Below, in pieces: positions 7,417-16,763 of a DNA stretch of 47,778 nt. Each line of letters opens with the position of its first letter. Position 1 is the first letter of the stretch. The stretch comes from an uncultured Gemmatimonadota bacterium (GTDB lineage: Bacteria; Gemmatimonadota; Gemmatimonadetes; Gemmatimonadales; Gemmatimonadaceae). The DNA lies in assembly GCA_903900795.1 (NCBI GenBank), contig CAIUOO010000067.1, forward strand, positions 1-47,778, in the 5' to 3' direction. Under the pieces are notes generated by a model. It saw only the letters and a program-made list of their open reading frames with translations. It did not search any database and was not told the DNA's origin. Both the position numbers and the translations under genes were made by a program.

Positions 7417-8988
7417 ATGGCCTCTCTACATCGTACCCTCGTGGCGTCCATCGCCCTCGCCGCGCTCGCTGCCGCCCCGCTCGAAGCCCAGCAACTCCGT
7501 CCCGCCGTCGACGCGTGGCGGAAGGCCCACGAGCGCGAGATCCTCGACGAAGCGTTCGCGCTGATGGCCATTCCCAACGTGGCCTCGGACACCGCGAACA
7601 TCCGGCGCAACGTGGAGTTTCTCACCGCGGCCTTCGCCAAACGTGGCGTGGCCATGCGGCCCCTGCGTGCGCCCACGGGCGGCAGTCCGGCGCTCTTCGG
7701 CGAGCTCAAGGCGCCCGGGGCCACGCGCACCATCGTGATGTATGCGCACTACGACGGACAGCCGGTGGCCGGGGGCGGATGGAACGGCGATCCCTTCACC
7801 CCCGAGCTGCGTCGCTACGAAAACAGTGTGGCCACCGACGCCGTGGCCATGCCGGCCAAGGGCGACACCATCGATCCCGCCGTGCGCATCCGCGCGCGCT
7901 CGGCCAGCGACGACAAGGGCCCGATCATCGCCATGCTGGCCGCCCTCGATGCGCTCAAGGCGGCCAAGAAGGCGCCCACGGTGAACGTGAAGTTCTTCCT
8001 GGAAGGCGAGGAAGAAGCGGGCTCGGCGCACCTGGGCGACCTGCTCAAGGCGCACAAAGCCGTACTGGCCGCCGACGCGTGGCTATTCTTTGACGGCCCT
8101 GCCCACGTGAGCGGCGCACCGCAGCTGGTGCTCGGCGTGCGCGGCGTGATGGGCGTGGACGTGACCTTCTACGGCCCCAACCGCGCGCTGCACAGCGGCC
8201 ACTACGGCAACTGGGCGCCCAACCCCGGCGTGGCGGTGGCGCATTTCATCGCCAGCGTGCGCGACATGGACGGCCGCGTGAAGATCGCCGGCTTTTACGA
8301 CGACGTGCCGGGTATTTCCGAGAACGACCGCGCGTTGGGGAAGGCGCTGTCGAATACCGACGACTCGCTGCGCACGTCACTGGGCCTCGCGCGCACCGAA
8401 GCGAACAACGCCGCCTTGGGCGAGCGCATCATGCTGCCGGCACTCAACATCCGCGGCATTCGCACCGGCGAAGTGGGTGGTGGGGCGGCCAACGCCGTGC
8501 CCACCAGTGCGAGTGTGTCCATCGACTTCCGCCTGGTGCCCGACCAGCAACCGGCGCGTATCTGCGAGCTGGTCACGCGACATCTCGTGTCGCTGGGTTA
8601 CACCGTGGCCACAGACCCTAACGCGGCGGCGCGCAGCACCGATCGCGCGCATCTGGCGTACATGGGCTGCGGTGGTGGCTACACCAGCGTGCGCGTGGCA
8701 TCCACGTTGCCCTCGGTACGCGCGGTGAAGACGCTGATGGCGCGCGCCTACGGCCGCGAGCCGTTCGTGATGCCGATGCTGGGTGGGTCGTTGCCGCTCT
8801 TTCACTTCGTGGAGCAGCTCGGGGCCACGGTGATTACGGTGCCCACGGTGAACGCCGACAACAGTCAGCACGCGCCCAACGAGAACCTGCGCATCGGCAA
8901 TCTGTGGGACGGGATTGGCGTGATCGCGGAGCTGATGGCGGGATTGGGGCCGCTGTGGCCGGGCGGGGCGTCGCCGGTGATGAAGTAG
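7417..8988 (+). CDS. secreted M20 family metallopeptidase (dipeptidase-like)
   Basis: This is a 523-residue di-zinc peptidase of the M20/ArgE-DapE-carnosinase type. The start at ATG 7417 gives a clean signal peptide (hydrophobic core ASIALAALAAA, Ala-X-Ala-like end at LEAQ); the track start at 7333 would bury it. Metal and catalytic motifs are present: YAHYDGQP at 109-116 (His111, Asp113), ASDDKGP around 163-169, LEGEEEAG around 195-202, and a late PMLGGSLPLFHF segment. It probably trims peptides or acyl-amino acids in the periplasm. It lies on the same strand as the receptor gene, 112 nt downstream, and could form its own unit. Confidence 0.92.
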   Translation: MASLHRTLVASIALAALAAAPLEAQQLRPAVDAWRKAHEREILDEAFALMAIPNVASDTANIRRNVEFLTAAFAKRGVAMRPLRAPTGGSPALFGELKAPGATRTIVMYAHYDGQPVAGGGWNGDPFTPELRRYENSVATDAVAMPAKGDTIDPAVRIRARSASDDKGPIIAMLAALDALKAAKKAPTVNVKFFLEGEEEAGSAHLGDLLKAHKAVLAADAWLFFDGPAHVSGAPQLVLGVRGVMGVDVTFYGPNRALHSGHYGNWAPNPGVAVAHFIASVRDMDGRVKIAGFYDDVPGISENDRALGKALSNTDDSLRTSLGLARTEANNAALGERIMLPALNIRGIRTGEVGGGAANAVPTSASVSIDFRLVPDQQPARICELVTRHLVSLGYTVATDPNAAARSTDRAHLAYMGCGGGYTSVRVASTLPSVRAVKTLMARAYGREPFVMPMLGGSLPLFHFVEQLGATVITVPTVNADNSQHAPNENLRIGNLWDGIGVIAELMAGLGPLWPGGASPVMK

Positions 8989-9000
8989 GGGCGTTGCCCG

Positions 9001-9047
9001 ATCGATCTGATCGATCTACCTTTTGTACAACGATATGTCGATCGATA
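9001..9047. promoter_or_regulatory. candidate operator/promoter region of the VapBC-type operon
   Basis: Just before the antitoxin gene the sequence has ATCGATCT twice in tandem (9001-9008 and 9010-9017), a perfect palindrome TTGTACAA (9023-9030) and a second palindromic core TCGATCGA (9038-9045). Toxin-antitoxin pairs with AbrB-fold antitoxins usually bind palindromic or repeated sites over their own promoter. The clustering of these elements within 47 nt fits such autoregulation. GATC-rich repeats occur by chance in GC-rich DNA, so this is a suggestion only. Confidence 0.4.
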
Positions 9048-9064
9048 CGCAAACTGGGGGACGA

Positions 9065-9271
9065 ATGGACGTGGTCACGATTTCGCCCAAGTATCAGGTG
9101 GTGATTCCGCGGAGCGTTCGCGAGCGGCTCCAGCTGGAACCTGGGCAGAAAGTTCAGGCCATCGTGTACGGCGATCGCGTCGAGCTGATCCCATTGCGGA
9201 CCGCGCGGAGTCTGCGCGGATTCGTGCGCGGGATTGATAGCCGTGTCGACCGTGACGCTGATCGCGAGTAG
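9065..9271 (+). CDS. AbrB/MazE-fold antitoxin (VapB-type)
   Basis: This is a 68-residue swapped-hairpin DNA-binding protein. MDVVTISPKYQVVIPRSVRERLQLEPGQ is followed by a VELIPLRTA strand, the classic SpoVT/AbrB fold. The charged tail RGIDSRVDRDADRE is the part that would wrap around and inhibit the toxin. I chose ATG 9065 because GGGGGA lies 5 nt upstream and the fold begins there; in-frame ATGs at 9023 and 9035 lack such a site. The PIN-domain gene follows 9 nt after the stop, so the two form a toxin-antitoxin operon that is probably autorepressed through the upstream palindromes. Confidence 0.88.
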   Translation: MDVVTISPKYQVVIPRSVRERLQLEPGQKVQAIVYGDRVELIPLRTARSLRGFVRGIDSRVDRDADRE

Positions 9272-9280
9272 GGTTGCGAC

Positions 9281-9676
9281 TTGGTGACCCGTGCCACGTT
9301 GAATGTGGTCGACTCGTCGGCGTGGCTCGCCTATTTCGCCGACACGGCGAACGCCGCCGTGTTCGCCGCGGCCATCGAGGACGAGCGGCGGCTCGTGACG
9401 CCGGCGATCTGCCTGCTGGAAGTCTTCAAGGTGATCGCGCGCCAGCGCGGAGAGAGCGACGCACTGCAGGCGATCGCGGTGATGCAGCAGGGGCGTGTGG
9501 TCGATCTCGACGCGACGCTGGCGCTACGAGCGGCATCGCTGGGGCTCGAGCACAAGCTGCCGCTGGCCGACAGCATCGTGTACGCGACCGCGCGCGAACT
9601 TGGTGCGACGGTGTGGACGCAGGACGCCGACTTCGAGGGGCTTCGGGATGTCGAGTACGTCCCGGCGCCTCGCTAA
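9281..9676 (+). CDS. vapC: PIN-domain ribonuclease toxin (VapC-type)
   Basis: This is a 131-residue PIN-domain protein. The acidic metal-binding residues of the active site are all present: Asp11 in VVDSSAWLAYF, Glu47 in CLLEVFKVI, Asp97 in LPLADSIVYATA, and Asp115/Asp117 in WTQDADFEGL. VapC toxins cut specific RNAs, often tRNA or the sarcin-ricin loop, and are neutralised by the VapB partner encoded just upstream. The start is non-ATG: TTG 9281, or GTG 9284 three bases later. Because all catalytic residues are kept, the toxin should be active rather than decayed. Confidence 0.9.
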   Translation: MVTRATLNVVDSSAWLAYFADTANAAVFAAAIEDERRLVTPAICLLEVFKVIARQRGESDALQAIAVMQQGRVVDLDATLALRAASLGLEHKLPLADSIVYATARELGATVWTQDADFEGLRDVEYVPAPR

Positions 9677-9692
9677 TGTCGCCAGCCGCCGT

Positions 9693-9878
9693 TCACCCCG
9701 CCCCCTTCCCCATTCGGCACTTGTCGCTGCAGTAGCGCACCTGTTCCCAGTCGCGCTCCCACTTCTTGCGCCAGCTGAACGGGCGGCCGCAGCGGGCGCA
9801 CAGTTTGTCGGGGTGGCCGTTGACCCCCTGGCCGCGCACGCCGCCGTCGCGCGGGCGTTTGGATTCTCGTGAAGGCAT
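9693..9878 (-). CDS. DUF2256 zinc-ribbon mini-protein
   Basis: This is a 61-residue protein whose C-terminal two thirds match the DUF2256 pattern [21 protein letters not shown] followed by VRYCSDKCR. Its four cysteines (C-x2-C and C-x3-C) should hold one zinc ion. The family is common, always very small, and its function is unknown; it is often found near photolyase-type genes, which are absent here. ATG 9878 gives the short N-terminal extension MPSRESKRP; the longer track ORF is a shadow of the kinase gene. The gene converges on vapC with 16 nt between stops and is divergent from the histidine kinase gene. Confidence 0.85.
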   Translation of the reverse strand: MPSRESKRPRDGGVRGQGVNGHPDKLCARCGRPFSWRKKWERDWEQVRYCSDKCRMGKGAG

Positions 9879-9916
9879 CGCTCCCCAAGCGACCCGAAGC
9901 GGTGCAGAGTTCCCGG

Positions 9917-11209
9917 ATGCAGAGTCCGCACAGTTCTCACGACCCGGCGCACTTCCCGGCGCACTTCCCGGCCAGCACGGAAGACCTCCTGTATTCCGAC
10001 TACCGGAAAACGGAGGAGCTTGGCACGCTCCGCCAAGTGGCCCGCGCCCTCGCCGCCGAAACGAACTCCCAGAGCGTGCTGCAAACGCTTTGCGAGCTTT
10101 CCATGGTGCGGGGGCGAGCAAATGGCGCTTCAGTGGCCGAATTAAGTGGTGATAATGGCGTATATGTGGCCTGTGCCGGGCGCACCAACGATCTGCTGTC
10201 CATGTCCTTCCCGCTCGAAGGCACGGTTACCGGACGGGTGGCCAACGAGCTGCGCGCCATCACCATCCTGGCGCCACAGGCCAGCTCGCCGTTCTTCGCC
10301 GACCTGCTGCCGCGGCTGGGCATCGGCCCCATGCTGCTGCTGCCGCTGGTGGCCAATGGCCAGCTGTTCGGCATCCTCTCGATTACCCGCGACATCGGGC
10401 ACCCGCAGTTCGACGAGGCCGACGAGGAGCGGCTGGGGGTCATGGCCGACCTGGCCGCCCTCGCGCTCTGGAAGGCCCGACTGCTGGAAGACGCCCGTTC
10501 CGCTGATGCCGCAAAAACCAGCCTTTTAGCGACACTATCGCACGAGCTTCGCACCCCTTTAACGGCACTGGAGGGGTATAGCGAGCTGTTGGAAGATCAA
10601 ATCCTCGGGCCGCTGTCGCCCGAACAGCAGGATGTGGTCATGCGCCTGCGCACCGTGGGACGGCACTTGGGCTCGCTCATCGAGGACATTCTCACCTACG
10701 CCAGCCTTGAGGCCGACCGCCTCACGCCGCGCAACGCCACCGTCCGCGTGCCCGAACTGCTGGATTCCCTCCATCCGTTCATCGAGCCGCTGGCACGCGA
10801 AAAGGGGATCGAGTTCTCGATCGACCTCGAGCCGGGGCTCCCGCTGATGCACACCGACGAGGCCCGGGTACGGCAGATTCTGCTCAATCTCTGCCAGAAT
10901 GCCGTGAAGTTCACGGAGGAGGGGGCCGTGGGGGTGCGGGTCACCCGCGGCTCGCCGCTGGCCGACGGCGCCGCCACCATCCGGTTTGCCGTGCGCGACT
11001 CGGGCATCGGCATCGAGCCCACCGACATGCAGCGGCTGTTTCGCCCGTTCTCCCAGATCGAGAACGTGCCGGCCGGTCGACACCGGGGCACCGGCTTGGG
11101 GCTCTATATCGCGCGCCGTCTCGCCACCATGCTGGGCGGGCGCATCGAGGTGGTGTCGCGCCCCGGCGACGGCTCGGTGTTCACCCTTGTCGTGCCCGTG
11201 ACACACTGA
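9917..11209 (+). CDS. soluble GAF-domain sensor histidine kinase
   Basis: This is a 430-residue kinase without transmembrane segments. A GAF domain covers roughly residues 35-190 ([15 protein letters not shown] and [16 protein letters not shown]). It is followed by a HisKA dimerisation domain with the phospho-acceptor His near 208 in SHELRTPL, and then a HATPase_c domain. That domain has an N box ([11 protein letters not shown]), a G1 box (RDSGIGIEP) and a G2 box ([14 protein letters not shown]). It should sense a cytosolic signal and phosphorylate a response regulator, but no regulator gene is adjacent. The start is uncertain: GTG 9869 would add 16 residues and overlap the DUF2256 gene by 10 nt; ATG 9917 avoids that. 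Confidence 0.92.
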   Translation: MQSPHSSHDPAHFPAHFPASTEDLLYSDYRKTEELGTLRQVARALAAETNSQSVLQTLCELSMVRGRANGASVAELSGDNGVYVACAGRTNDLLSMSFPLEGTVTGRVANELRAITILAPQASSPFFADLLPRLGIGPMLLLPLVANGQLFGILSITRDIGHPQFDEADEERLGVMADLAALALWKARLLEDARSADAAKTSLLATLSHELRTPLTALEGYSELLEDQILGPLSPEQQDVVMRLRTVGRHLGSLIEDILTYASLEADRLTPRNATVRVPELLDSLHPFIEPLAREKGIEFSIDLEPGLPLMHTDEARVRQILLNLCQNAVKFTEEGAVGVRVTRGSPLADGAATIRFAVRDSGIGIEPTDMQRLFRPFSQIENVPAGRHRGTGLGLYIARRLATMLGGRIEVVSRPGDGSVFTLVVPVTH

Positions 11210-11280
11210 GCACACGCGCCCGGCGATGGAGTGCACCGCTCACCTGTGTCTTCGAGAACCCGCCATTACATTCGAAGATT

Positions 11281-14061
11281 ATGACCGCTGCCATCACGAG
11301 CGTTTTCAACGACGGCATTTTTGCCGAACAATTCGAGCGTTATCGTCACGACCCCGCCAGTGTGGACGAGACGTGGCGCCAGTATTTCCGCATCGCCGAG
11401 TCGCTGTTCGGACCGGGGGCGGCGACGCCATCGTCGGCCCCAGCGGGTGGCGCCACCTACGACGTCGCCTTCCTCCGGAAAGTGGCGGCGGCCGCCTCGC
11501 TGCAGCAGGCTATCCGCAGCTACGGGCACTACGCGGTGCAGCTCGATCCCCTCGGCACGCCGCCTCCCGGCGCTGAGGATCTGAGCCCGGCGTACTGGGG
11601 GCTCACCGAGGCCGATCTGCAGGCGATTCCCGGCGAGGCCCTTGGCGACGCGCGCTTTGCCACCGCCGCTGACGCCATCGCGCGCAAGCGGCAGGTGTAT
11701 GCGGGGCGCATCGGCTGGGAGGTGTGGCATCTCGAAGTCGACGAAGAGCGCGACTGGTTTCAGCGCGCGTTCCGCGATGGTGTGCTCACGCGAGATCTCA
11801 CCCCCGACGAAAAGAAGGACACGCTGCGTCGCCTCAATCAGGTGGACGGGCTTGAGCGCTTCATCGGTCGGGCGTATCAGGGGTATAAGCGCTTCTCGGT
11901 GGAAGGCACCGACACGCTGATTCCGATGCTCGACGAAGTGATTCGCGAGTCGGGACGCTCGGGTGCGCGCGAGATCGTGATCGGCATGGCGCATCGCGGT
12001 CGGCTGAACGTGCTCACGAACGTGATGGGCAAGCCATTCGAAAGTCTGTTCGCCGAGTTCGAAGGTCGTCACGATCACGTCGACGGCAACGCGACGGGCG
12101 ACGTGAAGTACCACATGGGCTTCGTCGGCTCACGCGACGTCGACGGCAAGATGGTGACGCTGCGGCTGGCGCCCAACCCGTCGCATCTCGAAGTGGTGAA
12201 CCCGGTCGTCGAAGGCATGGTACGCGCGTTGCAGCGCGTTCCGGGCCGGTTAGCCGAGCGCGATGAACTCGCGGTGGTGCCGGTGGCCATTCACGGCGAC
12301 GCGGCGTTCCCGGGCGAGGGCATCGTGGCCGAAACGCTCAACATCTCGCACCTGAACGCGTATCGCACCGGCGGCACGATCCACATCATCGTGAACAATC
12401 AGGTCGGTTTCACCACCGACCCGACCGATGCCCGCTCCACCCACTACGCGTCGGATCTCGCGAAGGGCTTCGAGATGCCGGTGTTCCACGTGAACGCCGA
12501 CGACGCGCAGGCCTGCCTCACGGCGGTGCGGGTGGCGTGCGCGTATCGCGCCACGTTCAAGAAGGACGTGTTGATCGACCTCGTGGGCTATCGTCGTCAC
12601 GGGCACAACGAAGGTGATGAGCCGATGTACACGCAGCCCACGCGGTACGCGCAGATCCGCAAGCACCCCACGGTGCCGCAGGTGTGGGCCAGCCGCCTGG
12701 TGGCCGAGGGTGTCGTCACCGAGGCGGAAGCGGCCGAAGTCGAGCAGGCGGTCTCGCTGCATTATGCCGAGATTCATGCGCGCTTCAAGCAGTCATTGCT
12801 GAGCAGCGAGCAGCACGCGCCGTGGCCGGCCGTACCGGCGTCGGCGCAGACGGCCGTGGTCACCAGCGTGGCGGTCGAGCGGTTGCAGGAGGTGAACGAA
12901 GCGCTGCTCACCTGGCCGTCCGATCACAAGCCGAATCCGCGGTTGGCCAAGCAGCTCGAGCGTCGTCGCGAGACGATGGGTGAGCAGGGTGGTATCGAGT
13001 GGGGACACGCCGAAGCGTTGGCGTTCGGTACGCTGCTCCTCGACGGCATGTCGGTGCGCATCACGGGTCAGGACGCCGAGCGCGGCACCTTCTCGCATCG
13101 TCATGCGGTGCTCAGCGACAGCGAGAACGGCCGCAAGTACGCGCCGCTTGCCAACCTGCCCGGAGCCAAGGGCGTGTTCGAGATCTTCAACTCGGCGCTC
13201 TCCGAGACCGCCGTGCTGGCGTTCGAATACGGCTTCAGTACCGTTGCCACCGACGCGCTTACGGTGTGGGAAGCGCAGTTCGGTGACTTCGTGAACGTGG
13301 CGCAGCCGATCATCGACCAGTTCATCGTGGCCGACCGCGCCAAGTGGGGACAGGACAGCGGCGTGGTGATGCTGCTGCCGCACGGCTATGAGGGACAAGG
13401 CCCGGAGCATTCGAGCGCGCGTCTCGAGCGGTTCCTGCAGATGTGTGCCGAAGGCAACATGACCGTCGCCTACTGCAGTACGCCAGCACAGTACTTCCAC
13501 CTGTTGCGTCGGCAGGCGCTGCGGACATCGCGTCGTCCGCTCATCTGCATGCAGCCGAAGTCGCTGCTGCGTTTGCCGCAGGCGGCGTCGAAGCTCGACG
13601 ACTTGTCGCAGGGTGGATTTCAGTCGGTGATCGACGATCCCATCGCGTCGCAGCATCGTGACGATGTGCGTCGCATCGTGTTCTGCACGGGCAAGCTGTA
13701 TTACGACATGTCGCTGGCGGCGACGCGCAATCCGCACGTGGCGCTGGTGCGCGTCGAACAGCTGTATCCGTGGCCGCACGAGGAAATCGTGCGCATCATG
13801 GACCTGTATCCCTCGATCGAACAGGTCGTATGGGCGCAGGAAGAGCCGAAGAATCAGGGTGCGTGGACCTACGTGCAGCCGCGCTTGCGGGCGTCGGCCG
13901 GCGCGTCGGTGGGTGTGCGCTACGTGGGCCGTCCGGAGCGCGCGAGTCCGGCGGAAGGGTACATGGATGCGCATCAGGCCGAGCAGGCCCGAATCATTGC
14001 GATGATCATGGATACCGGCGAAGTGGCCGTGGAGCGCGCCACGATGACGGTGGGGCAGTGA
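11281..14061 (+). CDS. sucA: 2-oxoglutarate dehydrogenase E1 component (SucA)
   Basis: This is the thiamine-diphosphate-dependent E1 subunit that decarboxylates 2-oxoglutarate in the TCA cycle. At 926 residues it is close to E. coli SucA (933). Visible landmarks are the N-terminal E2-binding pattern FAEQFERYRHDPASVDETWRQYF, GMAHRGRLNVL near residue 235, the HGDAAFPGEGIV cofactor segment, NNQVGFTTDP, the GHNEGDEP motif, and EYGFSTVATDALTVWEAQFGDFVN in the pyrimidine domain. No sucB or lpd follows, so E2 and E3 must be encoded elsewhere. It requires TPP, the cofactor whose salvage appears 6 kb upstream, but no regulatory link is visible. Confidence 0.97.
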   Translation: MTAAITSVFNDGIFAEQFERYRHDPASVDETWRQYFRIAESLFGPGAATPSSAPAGGATYDVAFLRKVAAAASLQQAIRSYGHYAVQLDPLGTPPPGAEDLSPAYWGLTEADLQAIPGEALGDARFATAADAIARKRQVYAGRIGWEVWHLEVDEERDWFQRAFRDGVLTRDLTPDEKKDTLRRLNQVDGLERFIGRAYQGYKRFSVEGTDTLIPMLDEVIRESGRSGAREIVIGMAHRGRLNVLTNVMGKPFESLFAEFEGRHDHVDGNATGDVKYHMGFVGSRDVDGKMVTLRLAPNPSHLEVVNPVVEGMVRALQRVPGRLAERDELAVVPVAIHGDAAFPGEGIVAETLNISHLNAYRTGGTIHIIVNNQVGFTTDPTDARSTHYASDLAKGFEMPVFHVNADDAQACLTAVRVACAYRATFKKDVLIDLVGYRRHGHNEGDEPMYTQPTRYAQIRKHPTVPQVWASRLVAEGVVTEAEAAEVEQAVSLHYAEIHARFKQSLLSSEQHAPWPAVPASAQTAVVTSVAVERLQEVNEALLTWPSDHKPNPRLAKQLERRRETMGEQGGIEWGHAEALAFGTLLLDGMSVRITGQDAERGTFSHRHAVLSDSENGRKYAPLANLPGAKGVFEIFNSALSETAVLAFEYGFSTVATDALTVWEAQFGDFVNVAQPIIDQFIVADRAKWGQDSGVVMLLPHGYEGQGPEHSSARLERFLQMCAEGNMTVAYCSTPAQYFHLLRRQALRTSRRPLICMQPKSLLRLPQAASKLDDLSQGGFQSVIDDPIASQHRDDVRRIVFCTGKLYYDMSLAATRNPHVALVRVEQLYPWPHEEIVRIMDLYPSIEQVVWAQEEPKNQGAWTYVQPRLRASAGASVGVRYVGRPERASPAEGYMDAHQAEQARIIAMIMDTGEVAVERATMTVGQ

Positions 14062-16763
14062 AGTCGCTAGGGCGCACCAGGGTCCACCAGATGCTGACAA
14101 GCGCTGCGGCTATTGCCGCGGCGCTTGTCGCTGGTGGGCGGGCCATGTCGGCGCAGACCGTGACACTCGACCGCGGCGCCGCCGCCTTGGGCTCCACGCT
14201 GGCCGGCGTGGGCACCACGGGTCGCGTGCTCACGGTGGCCGCGCACCCCGACGACGAGGATACGCCGATCATTGCGTGGCTGGCCAAGGGCCGCCATGTG
14301 GAAACGGCATATCTGTCGCTCACGCGTGGCGATGGCGGGCAGAACTTGCTCGGTAACGAACTGGGCGAAGCGCTCGGCGCGATCCGCACCCAGGAGCTGT
14401 TGTCGGCGCGTCGCATTGATGGTGGCAAGCAGTACTTCACGCGCGCGTATGACTTCGGCTTCAGCAAGAACGCCGAAGAGACGTATATGCACTGGCCCAA
14501 GGACTCCATTCTCGGCGACGTGGTACGTGTGGTACGCGCGTTCCGTCCGCATGTGATGGTGGCCTTCTTCAGCGGCACGCCGCGCGACGGGCATGGGCAT
14601 CATCAGGTGTCGGGGTTGCTGGCGCGCGAAGCGTACGATCTGGCGGCCGACACGGTGCGCTTTCCGGTGAAAGGCTTTGGGTTGCCGTGGACGCCGCAGA
14701 AGTTCTATCGCAGCGCGCGACAGGCCCCTGACTCGGCCACGTTGCGCGTGAATGTGGGCGAGTACGATGCGCTGTTGGGACGGAGCTACTACGAGATCGC
14801 GGCCGAGAGCCGCTCACAGCACAAGAGCCAAGGGTTTGGCGTGTTGCAGAAGAAGGGCGCTATTCCGGGATATCTCTCGCGTGAAGCCTCGCGCGTGGGG
14901 CCGGAGAATGCGCGTAGCGAGCAGTCGTTGTTCGATGGCATCGACACCACGTGGACGGCGTTGCGCGGCGCGCTTCCGGTTGCGGCGCAACCCGTGCTCG
15001 ACTCGGCGTTGCGTACCATCACGGCGGTGCGCGTGGCGTATCGCGCGGATGATCCGTCGCCGATTGTCGCGCCGCTGGCCCAAGCGCTGCGGCAGCTACG
15101 CGACGTGCGTGGTGCGAGTGGCAGTGGCCCCGGCATTCTGATTGCCGGTCGTCCGGGTGCGTCGTCCAGCTTGTCGCGCCGCGCCCCCGACGAAGCGCCG
15201 CCGGCGCTATGGGATGCGCTGGTCACGACGATCGATCGCGCTGAGCATGCGTTGGTGCTGGCGGCGGGTGTGGCCGTGGAAGCCACGGCCCCGCGTGCCA
15301 CGTTCCCGGTGCGTGAGGCGGTGAAGATTGCGGTGAACGATTCGCTGCCGGTCACCATTACCGTGTTCAATCGCGGCCGCGCTGCGGTGCAGTTGCTGAA
15401 TGCGTCGGTGGCGGGATTGGGATTGCGTCCGGGTGAAGTGGGCGACGTGGCGATCAGCCCCGACAGCGCCGCGGTACTCAACCGCTGGGCGGTGGCATTT
15501 CAGGCGAATTCCCCGTGGTGGCGTGCCTTCGGTCGCAAACAGCAGGATTGGTTTCAGGCACCGATCGACGCGCGCACCGAAGCGCAGCAGCAGGAGCAGC
15601 GTGCCACGATGGTGCAGGCGCGACTCATGATCGCCGGGGAAAGCGTGACGGTGAATGAGCCGGTGGTGTATCGCTTTGCCGATCCGATCAAGGGCGATCA
15701 GCAGGTGCCGGTGTCGGCGGTGCCCGGCATCACGGTGAATCTCGGCAGCACGATGGAGTACATCCGCGCTGGCGTGCCGGTCGAACGGTTCGTGCCGGTT
15801 CGGATTCAGTCGTCGTATCCGCACGACGCGGAGGTCACGGTGAAGCTCGAGCTCCCCGAGGGGCTCAAGGCCGACTCGGTGGAACGCGAACGCGTGTTGG
15901 GCCCCGATGGCGCCACGATTCTCACCTTCCGTGTGCGTGGTATGGTGAAGGAAGGGCGTCTCGAACTCGTCGCCCTCGCGCTGCACGAGGGTGCGCTGAG
16001 CACGAGCAGCGTGTTCACGATCCAGTACGATCACATCACGCCGATGCGCCTGTACGGCGCGAGCGGCATGTATCTGTCGTCCGTCAACGTGAAGCTCCCA
16101 CCGCGCGCCCGGGTGGGCTACGTGAAAGGCGTTGGTGACACCGGCCTCGAGGCGCTCGAGCAGCTCGACATCGCGGTGGAGAAGATCGAACCGTCGATGC
16201 TGACCAGCACGGACTTGTCGCGTTTCACGAGTATCGTGGTCGGGCCGCGCGCGTATGAAGCGAGCGACGTGCTGGTGCGCAACAACGCGCGGTTGCTCGA
16301 CTACGCGACCAAGGGTGGCACACTGGTCGTGCAGTACGGCGCGCAGGACATGAATCGATTCCCGGGTGTCGTGCCGTATCCGATGCAGTGGACCCGCCCG
16401 GCCGCACGTGTCACGATGGAGCAGGCGCCGGTGACCGTGTTGCAGCCCATGCATCCGCTGCTGGTGGGGCTCAACCGCATCGGCGCAGCGGATTGGGCCG
16501 ACTGGGCGCAGGAACGCGCCACGTACATGCCGAGCACGTTCGACACGCGTTATACGCCGCTGTTGGCGATGAACGATCCGAATGAACCGGTGCAACAGGG
16601 GGGCTTGCTCGTGGCCCCACTGGGCAAGGGGCGCTACGTGTACGTCACGCTCGCGCTGTTCCGGCAGTTGCCGAACGGGGTGCCGGGCGCGGCGCGGATT
16701 CTGGCGAATTTGATCAACGCAGCGCCGGTGGTCAGTGCACCTTCACGGGGGCAGGGTCGTTGA
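14058..16763 (+). CDS. secreted PIG-L (LmbE-like) deacetylase with long C-terminal extension
   Basis: This is a 901-residue exported protein. The PIG-L deacetylase domain (residues ~50-300) carries the zinc motif AHPDDED and the distal HGHHQVSG pair; the family removes N-acetyl groups from amino sugars. After it come a beta-rich region with NEW3-like character (FVPVRIQSSYPHDAEVTVKLELP) and a C-terminal GATase1-like alpha/beta domain (GYVKGVGDTGLEALEQL to GGTLVVQYG). The GTG at 14058 overlaps the sucA stop (GTGA). It gives a good signal peptide, with basic residues followed by SAAAIAAALVAGG, ending near SAQ; ATG 14091 is an alternative. The 3' end overlaps the convergent cysQ by 32 nt. Its natural substrate is unknown. 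Confidence 0.9.
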   Translation: MKSLGRTRVHQMLTSAAAIAAALVAGGRAMSAQTVTLDRGAAALGSTLAGVGTTGRVLTVAAHPDDEDTPIIAWLAKGRHVETAYLSLTRGDGGQNLLGNELGEALGAIRTQELLSARRIDGGKQYFTRAYDFGFSKNAEETYMHWPKDSILGDVVRVVRAFRPHVMVAFFSGTPRDGHGHHQVSGLLAREAYDLAADTVRFPVKGFGLPWTPQKFYRSARQAPDSATLRVNVGEYDALLGRSYYEIAAESRSQHKSQGFGVLQKKGAIPGYLSREASRVGPENARSEQSLFDGIDTTWTALRGALPVAAQPVLDSALRTITAVRVAYRADDPSPIVAPLAQALRQLRDVRGASGSGPGILIAGRPGASSSLSRRAPDEAPPALWDALVTTIDRAEHALVLAAGVAVEATAPRATFPVREAVKIAVNDSLPVTITVFNRGRAAVQLLNASVAGLGLRPGEVGDVAISPDSAAVLNRWAVAFQANSPWWRAFGRKQQDWFQAPIDARTEAQQQEQRATMVQARLMIAGESVTVNEPVVYRFADPIKGDQQVPVSAVPGITVNLGSTMEYIRAGVPVERFVPVRIQSSYPHDAEVTVKLELPEGLKADSVERERVLGPDGATILTFRVRGMVKEGRLELVALALHEGALSTSSVFTIQYDHITPMRLYGASGMYLSSVNVKLPPRARVGYVKGVGDTGLEALEQLDIAVEKIEPSMLTSTDLSRFTSIVVGPRAYEASDVLVRNNARLLDYATKGGTLVVQYGAQDMNRFPGVVPYPMQWTRPAARVTMEQAPVTVLQPMHPLLVGLNRIGAADWADWAQERATYMPSTFDTRYTPLLAMNDPNEPVQQGGLLVAPLGKGRYVYVTLALFRQLPNGVPGAARILANLINAAPVVSAPSRGQGR

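Noticed and set aside
12793-14100. 435-residue minus-strand ORF
   Set aside because: Antisense shadow of sucA; His/Arg-rich translation without any domain. The same applies to 15207-16595 (-) under the PIG-L gene.
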